Made by a program: the position numbers and the translations under genes. DNA of 64,000 nucleotides, taken from contig NZ_JH556653.1 of assembly GCF_000179595.2 (NCBI RefSeq), positions 668,432 to 732,431 of the forward strand, in the 5' to 3' direction. Shown here piece after piece: positions 47,410-56,894 of this stretch. Origin of the DNA: Acetivibrio cellulolyticus CD2. Lineage in GTDB: Bacteria > Bacillota > Clostridia > Acetivibrionales > Acetivibrionaceae. The notes beneath the pieces are model-generated. The model was not told the origin of the DNA. It did not search any database and saw only the letters and a program-made list of their open reading frames with translations. Numbering within the stretch: the first letter of the stretch is position 1; every line of letters begins with the position of its first letter.

Positions 47410-48819
47410 ATGATATTATTGGTAGTTATTCTCCTATGGATGATCGGAGGAATATCTCTTTTATGCAATTACGAAAATAAAACGATCCGCTGGTTTGCGT
47501 TAATTTTTTTTATTTTAGGTTGCAGCTGCAGTAAACCTTTGGTTGATGAAGTGGTCTTATACTATTTGGGAGATGATCTGATTGGCTTCCCCAGACTATT
47601 GATTTTTATCAAAACCATAGGAGTGGGTATGTCATGCCTTGCACTTTTTTCTGCACCCTACTTTATTATCAATTTCACCATGAGCTATTCGGGAATTTTT
47701 GAAAAAGTGAAAAAGTCTTACGTGAAGTTAATTGTTCATCTTTTGCTGCTCCCTGTAGTTGCAATGTTTATAATTTTTCCTTTAAATATTTACCAATATC
47801 CTTTGTATATCGATTATAAGATTCTTTGTGTTTTCGCGGTGCCGTATGCTTTCTTAGGATGTGCTTTTCTACTATATTCATATTGGGTTGAAATAAGCAA
47901 AACAGTTAGAGAGCAGCGGTTGATGGCTTGTTTGGTTTTTATACCACTCACCATATTGGGAATAACGACAAGCTATGTTCTTCCTGCTTTTAACTTAAGA
48001 AGTGCATGGAAATACAATAGATGGGCAGTTATTAGCTTATTTGTTACATATTCATATGTTGCTTACAGGTATGGAATCATGGGATTCAAGCTAAAGTTTG
48101 AAAAAATAAGGTTGGACAGCACAATGAAAGCCACCTCTTCCGGTACATCCATTATAAACCATGCTTTTAAAAATGAGATTTCCAAGATTGCACTTTGTAC
48201 GGATAACATAAGGAAAAGTCCGGATAAAAATTCTACTTCAGCCGATAAAAATCTAGCTATTATCCAATCCTCAGTAAATTACCTGAAAGATCTTGTCACA
48301 AAAATACAGGAAAACATGCGGGATATACAACTGAACACTAAACAAGAAAACCTAAACAGCCTTTTGGATCATGCGATAGAAATCATAAGACCTTCCTACG
48401 GGTCAAAAAAACTAATTATTCGAAAAGATTGTAATCATGATATCATCCTGGTATGCGATGCTATTCATATAAAAGAGACTTTCATCAATATTTTAAGGAA
48501 TGCTGCAGAGTCCATAATTGAGGATGGACTTATTGCTATTTCCGTCACTGTAGTAAAAAGAAATGTTTTTATTACAATTAATGATAACGGAATCGGAATG
48601 CCTTCAGATATTGCGTCAAAAGTATTTGATCCTTTCTTTTCTACCAAAAGAAAGGATGGTAATTTTGGACTTGGCCTCTCTTATAGCTACAATGTTGTGA
48701 AAAGTCACGGTGGTGATATAGAAATCTCCAGCAAAGAGGGTTGCGGAACTTCTGTGACTATAAAAGTCCCTCTTGCTGGAAAGGACAGATATCGTAAAAA
48801 CATGGGAAGAGTAGGTTGA
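47410..48819 (+). CDS. Multi-pass membrane sensor histidine kinase
   Basis: A 469-residue kinase: about seven hydrophobic segments in residues 1-225, then a DHp-like helix with INHAFKNEISKI (presumed phospho-His) near residue 255. The HATPase has ETFINILRNAAESI (N box), INDNGIGM, and FFSTKRKDGNFGLGLSYSY. The ATG at 47410 has GCAGGAG seven bases upstream; a TTG at 47380 is weaker. It ends 3 bases before the response regulator. The multi-pass sensor without extracellular domain suggests sensing in or at the membrane. Control of the divergent peptidases is inferred. Confidence 0.9.
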   Translation: MILLVVILLWMIGGISLLCNYENKTIRWFALIFFILGCSCSKPLVDEVVLYYLGDDLIGFPRLLIFIKTIGVGMSCLALFSAPYFIINFTMSYSGIFEKVKKSYVKLIVHLLLLPVVAMFIIFPLNIYQYPLYIDYKILCVFAVPYAFLGCAFLLYSYWVEISKTVREQRLMACLVFIPLTILGITTSYVLPAFNLRSAWKYNRWAVISLFVTYSYVAYRYGIMGFKLKFEKIRLDSTMKATSSGTSIINHAFKNEISKIALCTDNIRKSPDKNSTSADKNLAIIQSSVNYLKDLVTKIQENMRDIQLNTKQENLNSLLDHAIEIIRPSYGSKKLIIRKDCNHDIILVCDAIHIKETFINILRNAAESIIEDGLIAISVTVVKRNVFITINDNGIGMPSDIASKVFDPFFSTKRKDGNFGLGLSYSYNVVKSHGGDIEISSKEGCGTSVTIKVPLAGKDRYRKNMGRVG

Positions 48820-48822
48820 TGT

Positions 48823-49434
48823 ATGGACACTATAAAAGTATTTCTTGTGGAAGATGATCCTGATTGGGTAAGCCTATTGGTAGACTTTTTGGAATTCGAG
48901 CCAGATATAAGGATTGCACTGACTGCTGCAAACAAGCAGGAGGCTGTCGAAAAAGCTGCAATCCATGATTTTAATGTAATTATCATGGATATTAACTTAA
49001 ATGAAACCGATTATGATGGAATTGATGCTGCATCTGAAATTCTAAAAACAAAAAACGCAAAAATTATCATGCTGACATCTTTTGACGAGGATGAACTCAT
49101 TATTAAATCCTTTTCTGCAGGAGCAGTGGAGTATCTAAGGAAAATGGATTACCAGGCTTTGCCTCATATAATTAGATCAGTCAATAGAAATAGAACACCC
49201 GTGGAAGTTCTACAAAAAGAGCATGCAAAACTAAAGCGGGAAAATACGATTATTAAAGAGTTGTCAAGAGCCGAAAGAGAAATTTTTGAGCTAAAAAGTC
49301 AGGGTTACACCCTAAAAGATATCATGATTAAACTGAATAAATCTGAGAGAACATTAAAAAATCAAGTGGGAATGATCTTAAAAAAACTTAATGTAAAAAG
49401 TTTGAAGGAAGCACTGGAGAAAATGAAGCCATAG
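48823..49434 (+). CDS. NarL/LuxR-type response regulator
   Basis: A 203-residue regulator. The receiver domain (1-125) has VEDD, phospho-acceptor Asp56 in VIIMDINL, LTSFDEDE and Lys near 108. A coiled-coil linker (QKEHAKLKRENTIIKELS) leads to the LuxR helix-turn-helix (SRAEREIFELKSQGYTLKDI, then LNKSERTLKNQVGMIL). It is translationally close to the kinase and is its likely partner. Confidence 0.92.
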   Translation: MDTIKVFLVEDDPDWVSLLVDFLEFEPDIRIALTAANKQEAVEKAAIHDFNVIIMDINLNETDYDGIDAASEILKTKNAKIIMLTSFDEDELIIKSFSAGAVEYLRKMDYQALPHIIRSVNRNRTPVEVLQKEHAKLKRENTIIKELSRAEREIFELKSQGYTLKDIMIKLNKSERTLKNQVGMILKKLNVKSLKEALEKMKP

Positions 49435-49492
49435 GCTTTCACGAGTGCGTTGATGACTATTATATAAAAAAAGAAATAAGAGGTGAATAAAA

Positions 49493-50332
49493 GTGCAATA
49501 TCAAATTGGGGATTTTTCCAGAATCTCCCGACTAAGCATAAAAACTCTTCGTTATTACCATGAATGTGATTTACTCCACCCAACTTATATAGATGATGAC
49601 TCAGGATACAGATATTATAATGAAGTAAGCCTTCAAAAGGTTAATATTATTAATAAACTGAAAGAACTGGGTTTTCCTCTAAAGGAAATAAAAAAAATAC
49701 TCCATAATTACAACGACGATACAGAATTATTGGAATCTTTGATAAATAAACAAGAAGAAATTTACAATAAAATTGTAGAATATGAAAATATGTACAAAAA
49801 TCTTGAATTACTAATAAGGCAAACTCGACAGGGAGAAGAGGTTTTTATGACAAGTTTAAACAACGAAATTACTGAAAAAGTTATCGAAAATACATTAGTA
49901 GCAAGTATTAGATTTAAAGGTAAGTATCAGGAAATTGAATATTATCTGGAAAAATTGTACAAACATTGTGGAAAGCATTGTATTGGAAGCCCCTTTTCCT
50001 TATACTATGATTATGATTTCAAAGAAGATGATGCAGATATTGAAACTTGTGTTCCTGTCAAGGTTGCTGTTGAAGCAGAAGGAATAAAAAGCAGAGTTAT
50101 TAATGGTGGCAAAGCTCTTACAATTCTACACAAAGGACCATATGAGTCTATAGGAAGAGTATACAAGACGCTTATTGACCATGTAAACCAACGTAATATA
50201 CATTTATTACTTCCAACCAGAGAAGTTTATTTAAAAGGACCTGGTGTTATTCTTCCCCGTAATTCAAGTAAGTTCATTACAGAAGTTCAAATGTATATAA
50301 ACGATGAATTCCAGCATTCTATTCAATATTAA
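49493..50332 (+). CDS. MerR-family regulator with GyrI-like effector domain
   Basis: A 279-residue regulator of the BltR/BmrR kind. The MerR winged helix-turn-helix (1-70: QIGDFSRISRLSIKTLRYYHE, then YRYYNEVSLQKVNIINKLKELGF) is followed by a coiled coil (about 75-115) and an AraC-type effector-binding (GyrI-like) domain about 125-275 that binds hydrophobic drugs in the family. The start is a GTG after AGAGGTG. The last 14 bases overlap the convergent membrane gene. It lies 58 bases after the response regulator and may or may not share its transcript. Confidence 0.92.
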   Translation: MQYQIGDFSRISRLSIKTLRYYHECDLLHPTYIDDDSGYRYYNEVSLQKVNIINKLKELGFPLKEIKKILHNYNDDTELLESLINKQEEIYNKIVEYENMYKNLELLIRQTRQGEEVFMTSLNNEITEKVIENTLVASIRFKGKYQEIEYYLEKLYKHCGKHCIGSPFSLYYDYDFKEDDADIETCVPVKVAVEAEGIKSRVINGGKALTILHKGPYESIGRVYKTLIDHVNQRNIHLLLPTREVYLKGPGVILPRNSSKFITEVQMYINDEFQHSIQY

Positions 50333-50819
50333 TATTCAACTTATTTTGAAAATCCTCTATACTAAACCCTTGTATTCTTTTAAAAGCTTCCGGGTGAGAA
50401 ATTGTATATGTCTGTTGAAATGTTATGAATGGTGAAAATACAAATACTCCAATAAGTAATCCTATTGTAGCAGCTTTGAAATCAGCTTTTGAGAAGGTTT
50501 CAACTAAAACCCATAGCATATTCAGAACCATAAATATATGACATATCTGGGCTATTATGTTATTTCCACTCCAGGGAAAAAAGTATATACCAAGACCTCC
50601 GAAGAAAAATAGCGGAAGTATGGATACATGAAGAGCAGTTCTGTTTTTTGTAACCATATACACTACAAAACCTACAATATAAGCTATATTTGTCGGTCCA
50701 CAGGCATTAAAAACCAACCACTCAATAAAACTCACTTTTGTCATTCCAAAAAAGAAGTACATGCTATTAATTGTAAGAACCAAAAGTATACTTGCCAAAA
50801 TAATTCCAATCTTTTTCAT
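50319..50819 (-). CDS. Small multi-pass membrane protein, unknown
   Basis: About 166 residues with four to five hydrophobic segments (KKIGIILASILLVLTI; ACGPTNIAYIVGFVVYMV; HVSILPLFFFGGLGIYFF; ATIGLLIGVFVFSPF) and a polar C-terminal tail. The ATG at 50819 follows GGAGGTG. The family is not recognised. Its position tail-to-tail with the MerR gene suggests no shared regulation. It is followed upstream by about 200 bases with nothing notable. Confidence 0.75.
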   Translation of the reverse strand: MKKIGIILASILLVLTINSMYFFFGMTKVSFIEWLVFNACGPTNIAYIVGFVVYMVTKNRTALHVSILPLFFFGGLGIYFFPWSGNNIIAQICHIFMVLNMLWVLVETFSKADFKAATIGLLIGVFVFSPFITFQQTYTISHPEAFKRIQGFSIEDFQNKLNINIE

Positions 50820-51067
50820 TACAGACACCTCCATATTATTTGTTTGTATATAGACTATAATGTCTCCAGCAACAGGAGAGTCAAGAATTTTTTAATCACA
50901 ATAAAACAAGCACATTTAAAAGAAGGCAATTGCTCCATTTATAGAACAATCCCCTTCTCTTCTTGTAAAATATTTTTTAGTATTAAATTGATAAGTATGA
51001 TAGCTTAAATATTTGATTAAACAATAATTTTATCAACCCACCAAGCAGATTTTGATTACCTCAGCAA

Positions 51068-53404
51068 TTACTTAAATATAGCATTGGTAAGCCTGTCAAA
51101 AAGCTTTTCCGCATTACCTGTACCTGTACAATTCTCCATAATAATCGCTGCTGGATTACCATTGCCTGTGAATCCATGTTTAGCATTATTGTTAGCAACA
51201 CAGCTTTTTAGAATATGAGCAACTGATGCAGTATCGTCACCTAATTTGAATCCGTTACCGTCTCCGCCTGTCACCTTACCTGAAGGTAATTTACCATTGC
51301 TGCTCGCTTCACAGTTTTCCAATGTAACTTCACCTATAGGACCTGTTTCTGATTTGGTATATAGATCCCAACCGTCATCGCAGTTGAACTCCGCTTTGCA
51401 ATTCCTAAATATATTGCCTTTTCCACATGTAAGTTTAGCTGCAAATCCGTCTGCATTTTCAATAGTTGAATCCATGTTCTCTGAAGAATAACAGTCCAAA
51501 ACAAGGTTGTTGCTAGGCCATTTGTCAATTGAACTATACGATGTGTTATATCTTGACAACTGAAGCCCACTATCGTGATTATACTTAAATATACAACCTT
51601 CAATTATGTTATTGCTTCCTGCAAGCAACATTCCATTATCTCCTGCACCATTTATTGCAACATTTTTAAAGTGCCAATAATTAGCGGCAAGAACTACTCC
51701 TCTGTTGGATGATTTTTCATCCATTGCTGAGAAATCAATAATAGGTTTGTCCGTGCCATAAGCTGCTATCTTCTTCATTGCACCTGAATTACCGTTATTA
51801 CCTTCAGCTACAGTGATCGTTGTAGAATATTTATAAGATCCTGATTTCAAATAAATAGTGTTTCCTGGTTTTATTGAATTTATTGCTTGCTGCAAAGTCA
51901 TTGATCCATTTGGCTCAAGTATAATGTCACCATCTACTGGCTGACTTGTCTGTGCAGGAGTTGATGTTGTAGTTTTAGTTGGTGTTGCTGTTGTAGTTTT
52001 AGTTGGTGTTGCAGTTGTATTTTGGTTAGAACCAACTGGAAGTTTAGTAATCATACCCAATAAATATTGTCTAAAGAAACCAAAGTCAAGTGAATTTACA
52101 CTGCCATCAAGATTCAAATCTGCAGCACTGTATTGGTTGCCTGACAATTGTACAGATCCAAGTATGTACATTCTTAATGTTGCAAAGTCAATTGAATTTG
52201 CACTGTAATCTCCATTCAAATCACCATATACTATCCCCGAAGCATGAGTTGGTGTTGGCGTTTGCGCTTGAGTTTGTGTTGGAGTTGTTGATGATGTTGG
52301 TATTACTATTGGTGTTGATGAACCATTAATTTTTCCTACCCCTGCATATTGTGTAACAATAGATTTTACCTGATCAACAGAAGTCAATACACTTGAATAA
52401 GTATAAGGAGGAGTAAAACTGCATGTTGATGTTGTAGGCTGATTACCTTTACAATTTGTAAAAACGTTATTACTTACATCCCAAAATCCAGGTTCGTCAC
52501 TATAGTATGCACCAATCGGTCCCTCTGCAAATCCTAAAGCATCATCCAAAGATCCACTTCCAACATTCTCGAAAACATTATTCTCTATTCTTAATTTTGC
52601 TCCCATTCTTGAATTAATCGCCGAACCCTCAGCATCTACATAGTAGTTGTTGAACATATGTCCTGTTCCGCCTCTGTAGCTTGGCAAACGGGATTTTGTG
52701 TGTGAATATATATTGTGGTGGAAAGTTATTTTTCTATCAGAGGTATCACTATCAGACGAACCAACAAGGCTCGTTTTAAAAGCATCATGGAAATAAGTCC
52801 AGGAGACTGTGATATATGCACTTGATCCCTTGGCATCTAAAAGCCCGTCATACCAGTCAACGTCTCCGCCGCTTATATCTCCTTTAGTATCTATTTTTCC
52901 ATCTCCGTTACAGTCACCAATCATATTGTATATTTCACAGTGGTCTACCCAAACATTGGTCGAATTTTCAATACCAATACCATCCATTGGAGCTCTGGTA
53001 TGATGAATTTTCATGTTTCGTACGATAATATTGCTTGATTTAACAATATTAATTCCTACACCTTCCAATTCCCCACTTGTTCCAACACCAAGGAATGTGA
53101 TATTCTTAACTTCTTTTACAGCGATTACTTCTGATCCCGTAATCTTGCCGGTAAACTTTATTATTAGCGGAGAAGTATCACTATTTTTTTTCCTTGTACT
53201 CAAAAGAGTATTAACCTGAGATAAACTGGTTGCTATTACTTCCGTACCTCCGGTACCACCGGTAGTTCCTCCATTTAATGTTGCAAATCCCACCATCGCA
53301 AACATATCTTCTGCTTTAGCAGTTGTTGATGTAGCAGCAAACGTAGTCAAAATCATTGACAGTATAATCAAAAACGACATATGTACTGAAACTCTCTTTG
53401 TCAT
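51068..53404 (-). CDS. Cellulosomal double pectate lyase, PL1-dockerin-PL9
   Basis: Secreted 778-residue enzyme. Signal peptide to about 30. PL1 pectate lyase beta-helix about 35-370 with VWVDHCEIYN, VSWTYFHDAFKTSLVG and the RLPSYRGG region. A Thr/Pro linker is followed by an internal dockerin about 395-460 (GDLNGDYSANSIDFATLR and ADLNLDGSVNSLDFGFFRQ). After a second Thr/Pro linker comes a right-handed beta-helix of PL9 type about 500-778 (GNTIYLKSGSYKYS, NNIIEGCIFKYNHDSGLQL, DDGWDLYTKS). The dockerin sits between two catalytic modules, not at the end. The ATG at 53404 follows GGGAGGA. It probably cuts polygalacturonate by both modes. A 37-base scrap of it recurs at 24495. Confidence 0.93.
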   Translation of the reverse strand: MTKRVSVHMSFLIILSMILTTFAATSTTAKAEDMFAMVGFATLNGGTTGGTGGTEVIATSLSQVNTLLSTRKKNSDTSPLIIKFTGKITGSEVIAVKEVKNITFLGVGTSGELEGVGINIVKSSNIIVRNMKIHHTRAPMDGIGIENSTNVWVDHCEIYNMIGDCNGDGKIDTKGDISGGDVDWYDGLLDAKGSSAYITVSWTYFHDAFKTSLVGSSDSDTSDRKITFHHNIYSHTKSRLPSYRGGTGHMFNNYYVDAEGSAINSRMGAKLRIENNVFENVGSGSLDDALGFAEGPIGAYYSDEPGFWDVSNNVFTNCKGNQPTTSTCSFTPPYTYSSVLTSVDQVKSIVTQYAGVGKINGSSTPIVIPTSSTTPTQTQAQTPTPTHASGIVYGDLNGDYSANSIDFATLRMYILGSVQLSGNQYSAADLNLDGSVNSLDFGFFRQYLLGMITKLPVGSNQNTTATPTKTTTATPTKTTTSTPAQTSQPVDGDIILEPNGSMTLQQAINSIKPGNTIYLKSGSYKYSTTITVAEGNNGNSGAMKKIAAYGTDKPIIDFSAMDEKSSNRGVVLAANYWHFKNVAINGAGDNGMLLAGSNNIIEGCIFKYNHDSGLQLSRYNTSYSSIDKWPSNNLVLDCYSSENMDSTIENADGFAAKLTCGKGNIFRNCKAEFNCDDGWDLYTKSETGPIGEVTLENCEASSNGKLPSGKVTGGDGNGFKLGDDTASVAHILKSCVANNNAKHGFTGNGNPAAIIMENCTGTGNAEKLFDRLTNAIFK

Positions 53405-53702
53405 AAAACATCCTCCCAATTAATTTTAGATCTCCCTGCGCTTCTTTCATTGTAGCTTAAATTGTCATACCGATAAACAACTATACTTTACAGCCATTCA
53501 CCTCCTAAATATAAGTTTTTGTAGAAAATCTATTTATGAAATATTCCATATAATTTAATATAATCTTATTTCCATATAGCTTATAAAGTCAATTTACACT
53601 ATTCTGTTTTACATATACATTTTTTAATGTGCAATTTTTAGAGTGCTTATTTCAGCACTTTGGGGCGAGCTAATCTTAATACAAAATCCCATACTATATA
53701 AT

Positions 53703-53744
53703 AAAGTGCTCTACTTAAGTGAGAATTCTTAAGCAGAGCACTTT
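53703..53744 (-). terminator. Terminator of the AraC regulator gene
   Basis: AAAGTGCTCT (53703-53712) pairs with AGAGCACTTT (53735-53744), with an inner TTAAG/CTTAA stem. It lies about 20 bases past the regulator stop. From 53405 to 53702 there is an AT-rich stretch, presumably the pectate lyase promoter region; no gene seen. Confidence 0.8.
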
Positions 53745-53762
53745 GATATTTTTCATACAATC

Positions 53763-54857
53763 TTATTCTATATTTTTATTTAGCCTGTACTCACCCGGAG
53801 TAAACCCAGTTACTTGTTTAAACCTTCGAATAAAACTAGAGGCATTGTAATACCCCGAATTTTCTGCAATATTTTTAATCTGCATGTCGCTTGTGCTAAG
53901 AAGCTCTTTAGCTTTCTCAATCCTCAAATTTGTGAGGTAATAAACAATATTTTGACCGGTTTGCTCTTTGAAAAAGCTGCTCAGATAATTCAAAGACAAA
54001 TTGAAATGGTCTGCCATTTGTTGAACCGAAAAATTGCTGTCAGAATAACTGATTTCTATGTATTCCATCATTTTCTCAATTAGTGGTATAACACTTTGGG
54101 TTTCATTAGTATTTATATCAATATTCTGTATAGTTTCTAAAATCACATTTTGCTGTATAGAATTTGGAACAACATCTGGCATAAAACTGTTTTTAGCATC
54201 GTTCTTCAAGGTATCTGTCAAATTTTCAATAGGATCTTTTGAAAGTTGGAAACGTTTTCTTGGCTTTAGTAAAGTAAAAGCTGTAATATTTAGCACCAAA
54301 AAGGCAAGCAATGTTGCTATGAGTAAGAAAACGTTTGCGGTATAAATGTTTTGAGCAAAATGCTCATAACCATATTTAATGAGAAAAAGAGGATTCATTC
54401 CATGGCTGTATACTATTTCGATGTGTGCAAGCCTTGCTGACTCTCCTTTGTTTCTAGTCCCCAGAATTTCTATTTCTGTTTTGTCAGATAACTTTATGTT
54501 CTCAATCTTTTTAGTAAAAAGACAATCCTTTTTGGGATTTTTGTCTGCCGTCCAGCCAGCGATCTCTGTGCCGTCAAGATTAACAGAATAAGTGCAGTTG
54601 CCGTCATCTTCATCAACATATGCTATTATAAGATCGTAGAAAGCTGGTATACCGTCAAAAGTATACTTTGCTGTTCCAACGTCTCCAGTTTTAACCACAT
54701 TCGTACCTACATAATAGTCAAATTTGTAATTTGTAAGAGCCATATTTACAGCATCGATTTTTGTGTTCAAAGAGGTTTTTGGAAGTAGTAGTAAAGAGAT
54801 TACAGCAAGCACGAGTAACTCAACAGAGATAATTGTAATGATTTGTTTCTTTCTCAC
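53763..54857 (-). CDS. Membrane-anchored AraC-type regulator with extracytoplasmic sensor
   Basis: About 364 residues from a GTG at 54857, which has GGAAGGT seven bases upstream. Membrane segment about 8-28; extracytoplasmic beta-rich domain about 30-165 that reads like a carbohydrate-binding module (YTFDGIPAFYDLIIAYVDED, then CTYSVNLDGTEIAGW); second membrane segment about 180-205; linker; C-terminal AraC DNA-binding domain about 265-364 (MADHFNLSLNYLSSFFKEQTG, then YYNASSFIRRFKQVTGFTPGEYR). One protein thus has sensor, membrane anchor and DNA-binding parts. It is upstream of and codirectional with the pectinase gene, so it likely reads out pectin fragments (inference). Confidence 0.85.
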   Translation of the reverse strand: MRKKQIITIISVELLVLAVISLLLLPKTSLNTKIDAVNMALTNYKFDYYVGTNVVKTGDVGTAKYTFDGIPAFYDLIIAYVDEDDGNCTYSVNLDGTEIAGWTADKNPKKDCLFTKKIENIKLSDKTEIEILGTRNKGESARLAHIEIVYSHGMNPLFLIKYGYEHFAQNIYTANVFLLIATLLAFLVLNITAFTLLKPRKRFQLSKDPIENLTDTLKNDAKNSFMPDVVPNSIQQNVILETIQNIDINTNETQSVIPLIEKMMEYIEISYSDSNFSVQQMADHFNLSLNYLSSFFKEQTGQNIVYYLTNLRIEKAKELLSTSDMQIKNIAENSGYYNASSFIRRFKQVTGFTPGEYRLNKNIE

Positions 54858-54952
54858 AATAATTACCTTCCCCAAAAATCATAGTGAATCTAACTTGATT
54901 TTAAAATTTTAATGGTTATAGTATATCAAATTTTATAATACTAGTACAGACC

Positions 54953-54977
54953 CAAGGTCTTAAGCGAGCATAAAAAA
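54953..54977 (+). pseudogene. 25-base exact scrap of thiZ
   Basis: CAAGGTCTTAAGCGAGCATA plus AAAAA equals 24056-24080 of thiZ. It lies alone in the gap between the AraC regulator and the next secreted protein. Too long to match by chance in 64 kb, though far too short to encode anything. Confidence 0.6.
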
Positions 54978-55108
54978 TTGTCCTATTCAAACGCAATTCT
55001 GTACTTCCTTTAAGTTTACAAAAACTTAATTGGATATTTATTGCATTCCTTATTATAATTGAATTTGGAGAACTAATTCAGATAATAATATTTTGGGGAG
55101 TGAGTTTT

Positions 55109-56725
55109 GTGATAAAAAAAAGCAGTTTACAACCAATGAATTTACGCTCAAAATTATGCGTAGTACTGGTGTTTACTCTATTATCTTTATGCTTATTTCA
55201 GGTGACATCAAATGCTCAGGGGTGGGCGGTTTCTCCTGTAGAAAATGAGGACATGGGGATCTTTATTCATCATTCAAATGAAGGCTATGATGTTTATGTT
55301 GGTTATAACCATCCAGCGGGACCGGAACATTCTTCTGTATCTTATTCTGAAAATTTGGATTTATATTATAATAAAAACAGCAAAAAATTAAATTTTGCCC
55401 TTTCCGGCTTTGTAGGAGAAGCGGGTGGTGCTACATGTAGTGCTTATTCAGGTTTTAGATTAAGACTTGGTGAGCTTTTGCCCGGAAAATACGAATTATC
55501 GGCATCAACTGTATTCTTATCTGACTTTACATGGGAATTTAGCAAACTTAATAGAACCTTTCAACTAACTATCCCTGAAGACAGTTCTAATTCAGAATTT
55601 GAGAAGGACTTTTATATTGATTCATCAGCTATATCCATGGGATGTAATAATATTAAGATTGCCTTCAAAGATAATGATTTTTTTCAGAAAGCAAATCCAA
55701 ATCTTTCTATAAATATTTGTGATAGTAATGGAAATGAGTTAAAGAAAATTGAAGATTTTAAAGTTTCTGAAAACTCTTTACAGTCTGTGCATGACTATGG
55801 GTTTGTTTCTGAAGGCAACTATGTAACTAGGGAATACATGACCAAATTTGACAAAATGGAATACAATGGCAATGTCGGAAATATTCCATATAAATATATT
55901 AAAAATTATGCTTTTGACTATAATTTTGAGCCTGGAACAAAATACAAGGTAAAAGTCATTCTATCTGCTGATGGCACAAATTATGAAAGGGAAGAGCTAA
56001 TTTATAATCCTCTATTGAGCAGTATACCTGAGGCTATTCCTCTAATTAGAAAGACATATTATGACGCTGATGAACACCAATTCACTATTAAATGTAACAA
56101 AGATTCTGCTGTTGATAATTACGAGCTCTACATGTATCCTGATGAAAAAACTCCAGAAAATATAATTCAGCTCCACACTGAACAGTATGCAAGCTATATA
56201 TCAAGCACCGGCGAATTTTCGATAAGTTCAGTTGGATGTGATAAAAAGAATATAATAATTCTAGGAAAGAAGGACAATACATATTATACATCAACAAAAC
56301 CATTTAAATTGGATAATAGCAAAGTAACAGACATTAGCAATATTATTTTTGAAATTGGCAACCCTAAAATGACCATTAACAACAGAGTACGAAAGAACAT
56401 AGATCAAGATAGTAAAATAGTGCCGATAATAAAAGATTCAAGGACGCTGCTTCCGGTAAGGGCTTTTGTTGAAGAACTTGGAGGAACCGTTTTGTGGGAT
56501 GCTACAAAGCAACAAGTTAAAATAACGTATAAGGATAAAAATATAGTATTTACACTAGGAAGCAATGAGGTTACTATCAATAATAATAAAATTTATATGG
56601 ATGTTACAGCTCAAGTAATAAATCAAAGATCGTTTATTCCACTCAGGTTTCTTTCTGAAACTATGGGATTTGATGTTCAATGGGATAAATCTAACACCAA
56701 TATTATAAATATAATTATGAAATGA
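55109..56725 (+). CDS. Secreted protein with C-terminal copper-amine-oxidase-N (stalk) domain
   Basis: About 538 residues. Signal peptide to about 34 (VVLVFTLLSLCLFQVTSNAQ). A long region about 35-400 of unrecognised beta-rich character, with a possible Ig-like part around 300-390. The C-terminal stalk domain is about 410-538 (RTLLPVRAFVEELGGTVLWD, then RSFIPLRFLSETMGFDVQWD), the tandem motif of the copper amine oxidase N-terminal-like domain, common in clostridial surface proteins. The GTG at 55109 has GGGGAG eight bases upstream. It is convergent with the next gene, which has the same C-terminal module. Function unknown. Confidence 0.85.
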   Translation: MIKKSSLQPMNLRSKLCVVLVFTLLSLCLFQVTSNAQGWAVSPVENEDMGIFIHHSNEGYDVYVGYNHPAGPEHSSVSYSENLDLYYNKNSKKLNFALSGFVGEAGGATCSAYSGFRLRLGELLPGKYELSASTVFLSDFTWEFSKLNRTFQLTIPEDSSNSEFEKDFYIDSSAISMGCNNIKIAFKDNDFFQKANPNLSINICDSNGNELKKIEDFKVSENSLQSVHDYGFVSEGNYVTREYMTKFDKMEYNGNVGNIPYKYIKNYAFDYNFEPGTKYKVKVILSADGTNYEREELIYNPLLSSIPEAIPLIRKTYYDADEHQFTIKCNKDSAVDNYELYMYPDEKTPENIIQLHTEQYASYISSTGEFSISSVGCDKKNIIILGKKDNTYYTSTKPFKLDNSKVTDISNIIFEIGNPKMTINNRVRKNIDQDSKIVPIIKDSRTLLPVRAFVEELGGTVLWDATKQQVKITYKDKNIVFTLGSNEVTINNNKIYMDVTAQVINQRSFIPLRFLSETMGFDVQWDKSNTNIINIIMK

Positions 56726-56790
56726 GTTGTGAGAGCTTAAGTCATAAGTATTCCTGCAAATAAGATCAATTCAAATTCTTTGAAAATACT

Positions 56791-56839
56791 GGCTATCACA
56801 CAAGCAGTTAAATAAATTTGTACTGCTTGTATAATAGCC
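56791..56839 (-). terminator. Terminator of the stalk-domain glycosidase-like gene
   Basis: GGCTATCACACAAGCAGT (56791-56808) pairs with ACTGCTTGTATAATAGCC (56822-56839) with one or two mismatches. It lies between two convergent genes and can serve both. Confidence 0.75.
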
Positions 56840-56894
56840 CCCGAATATCTTAATACACCTTTTTCCAAATAATAATATTCTAAGAAATTAAGTA

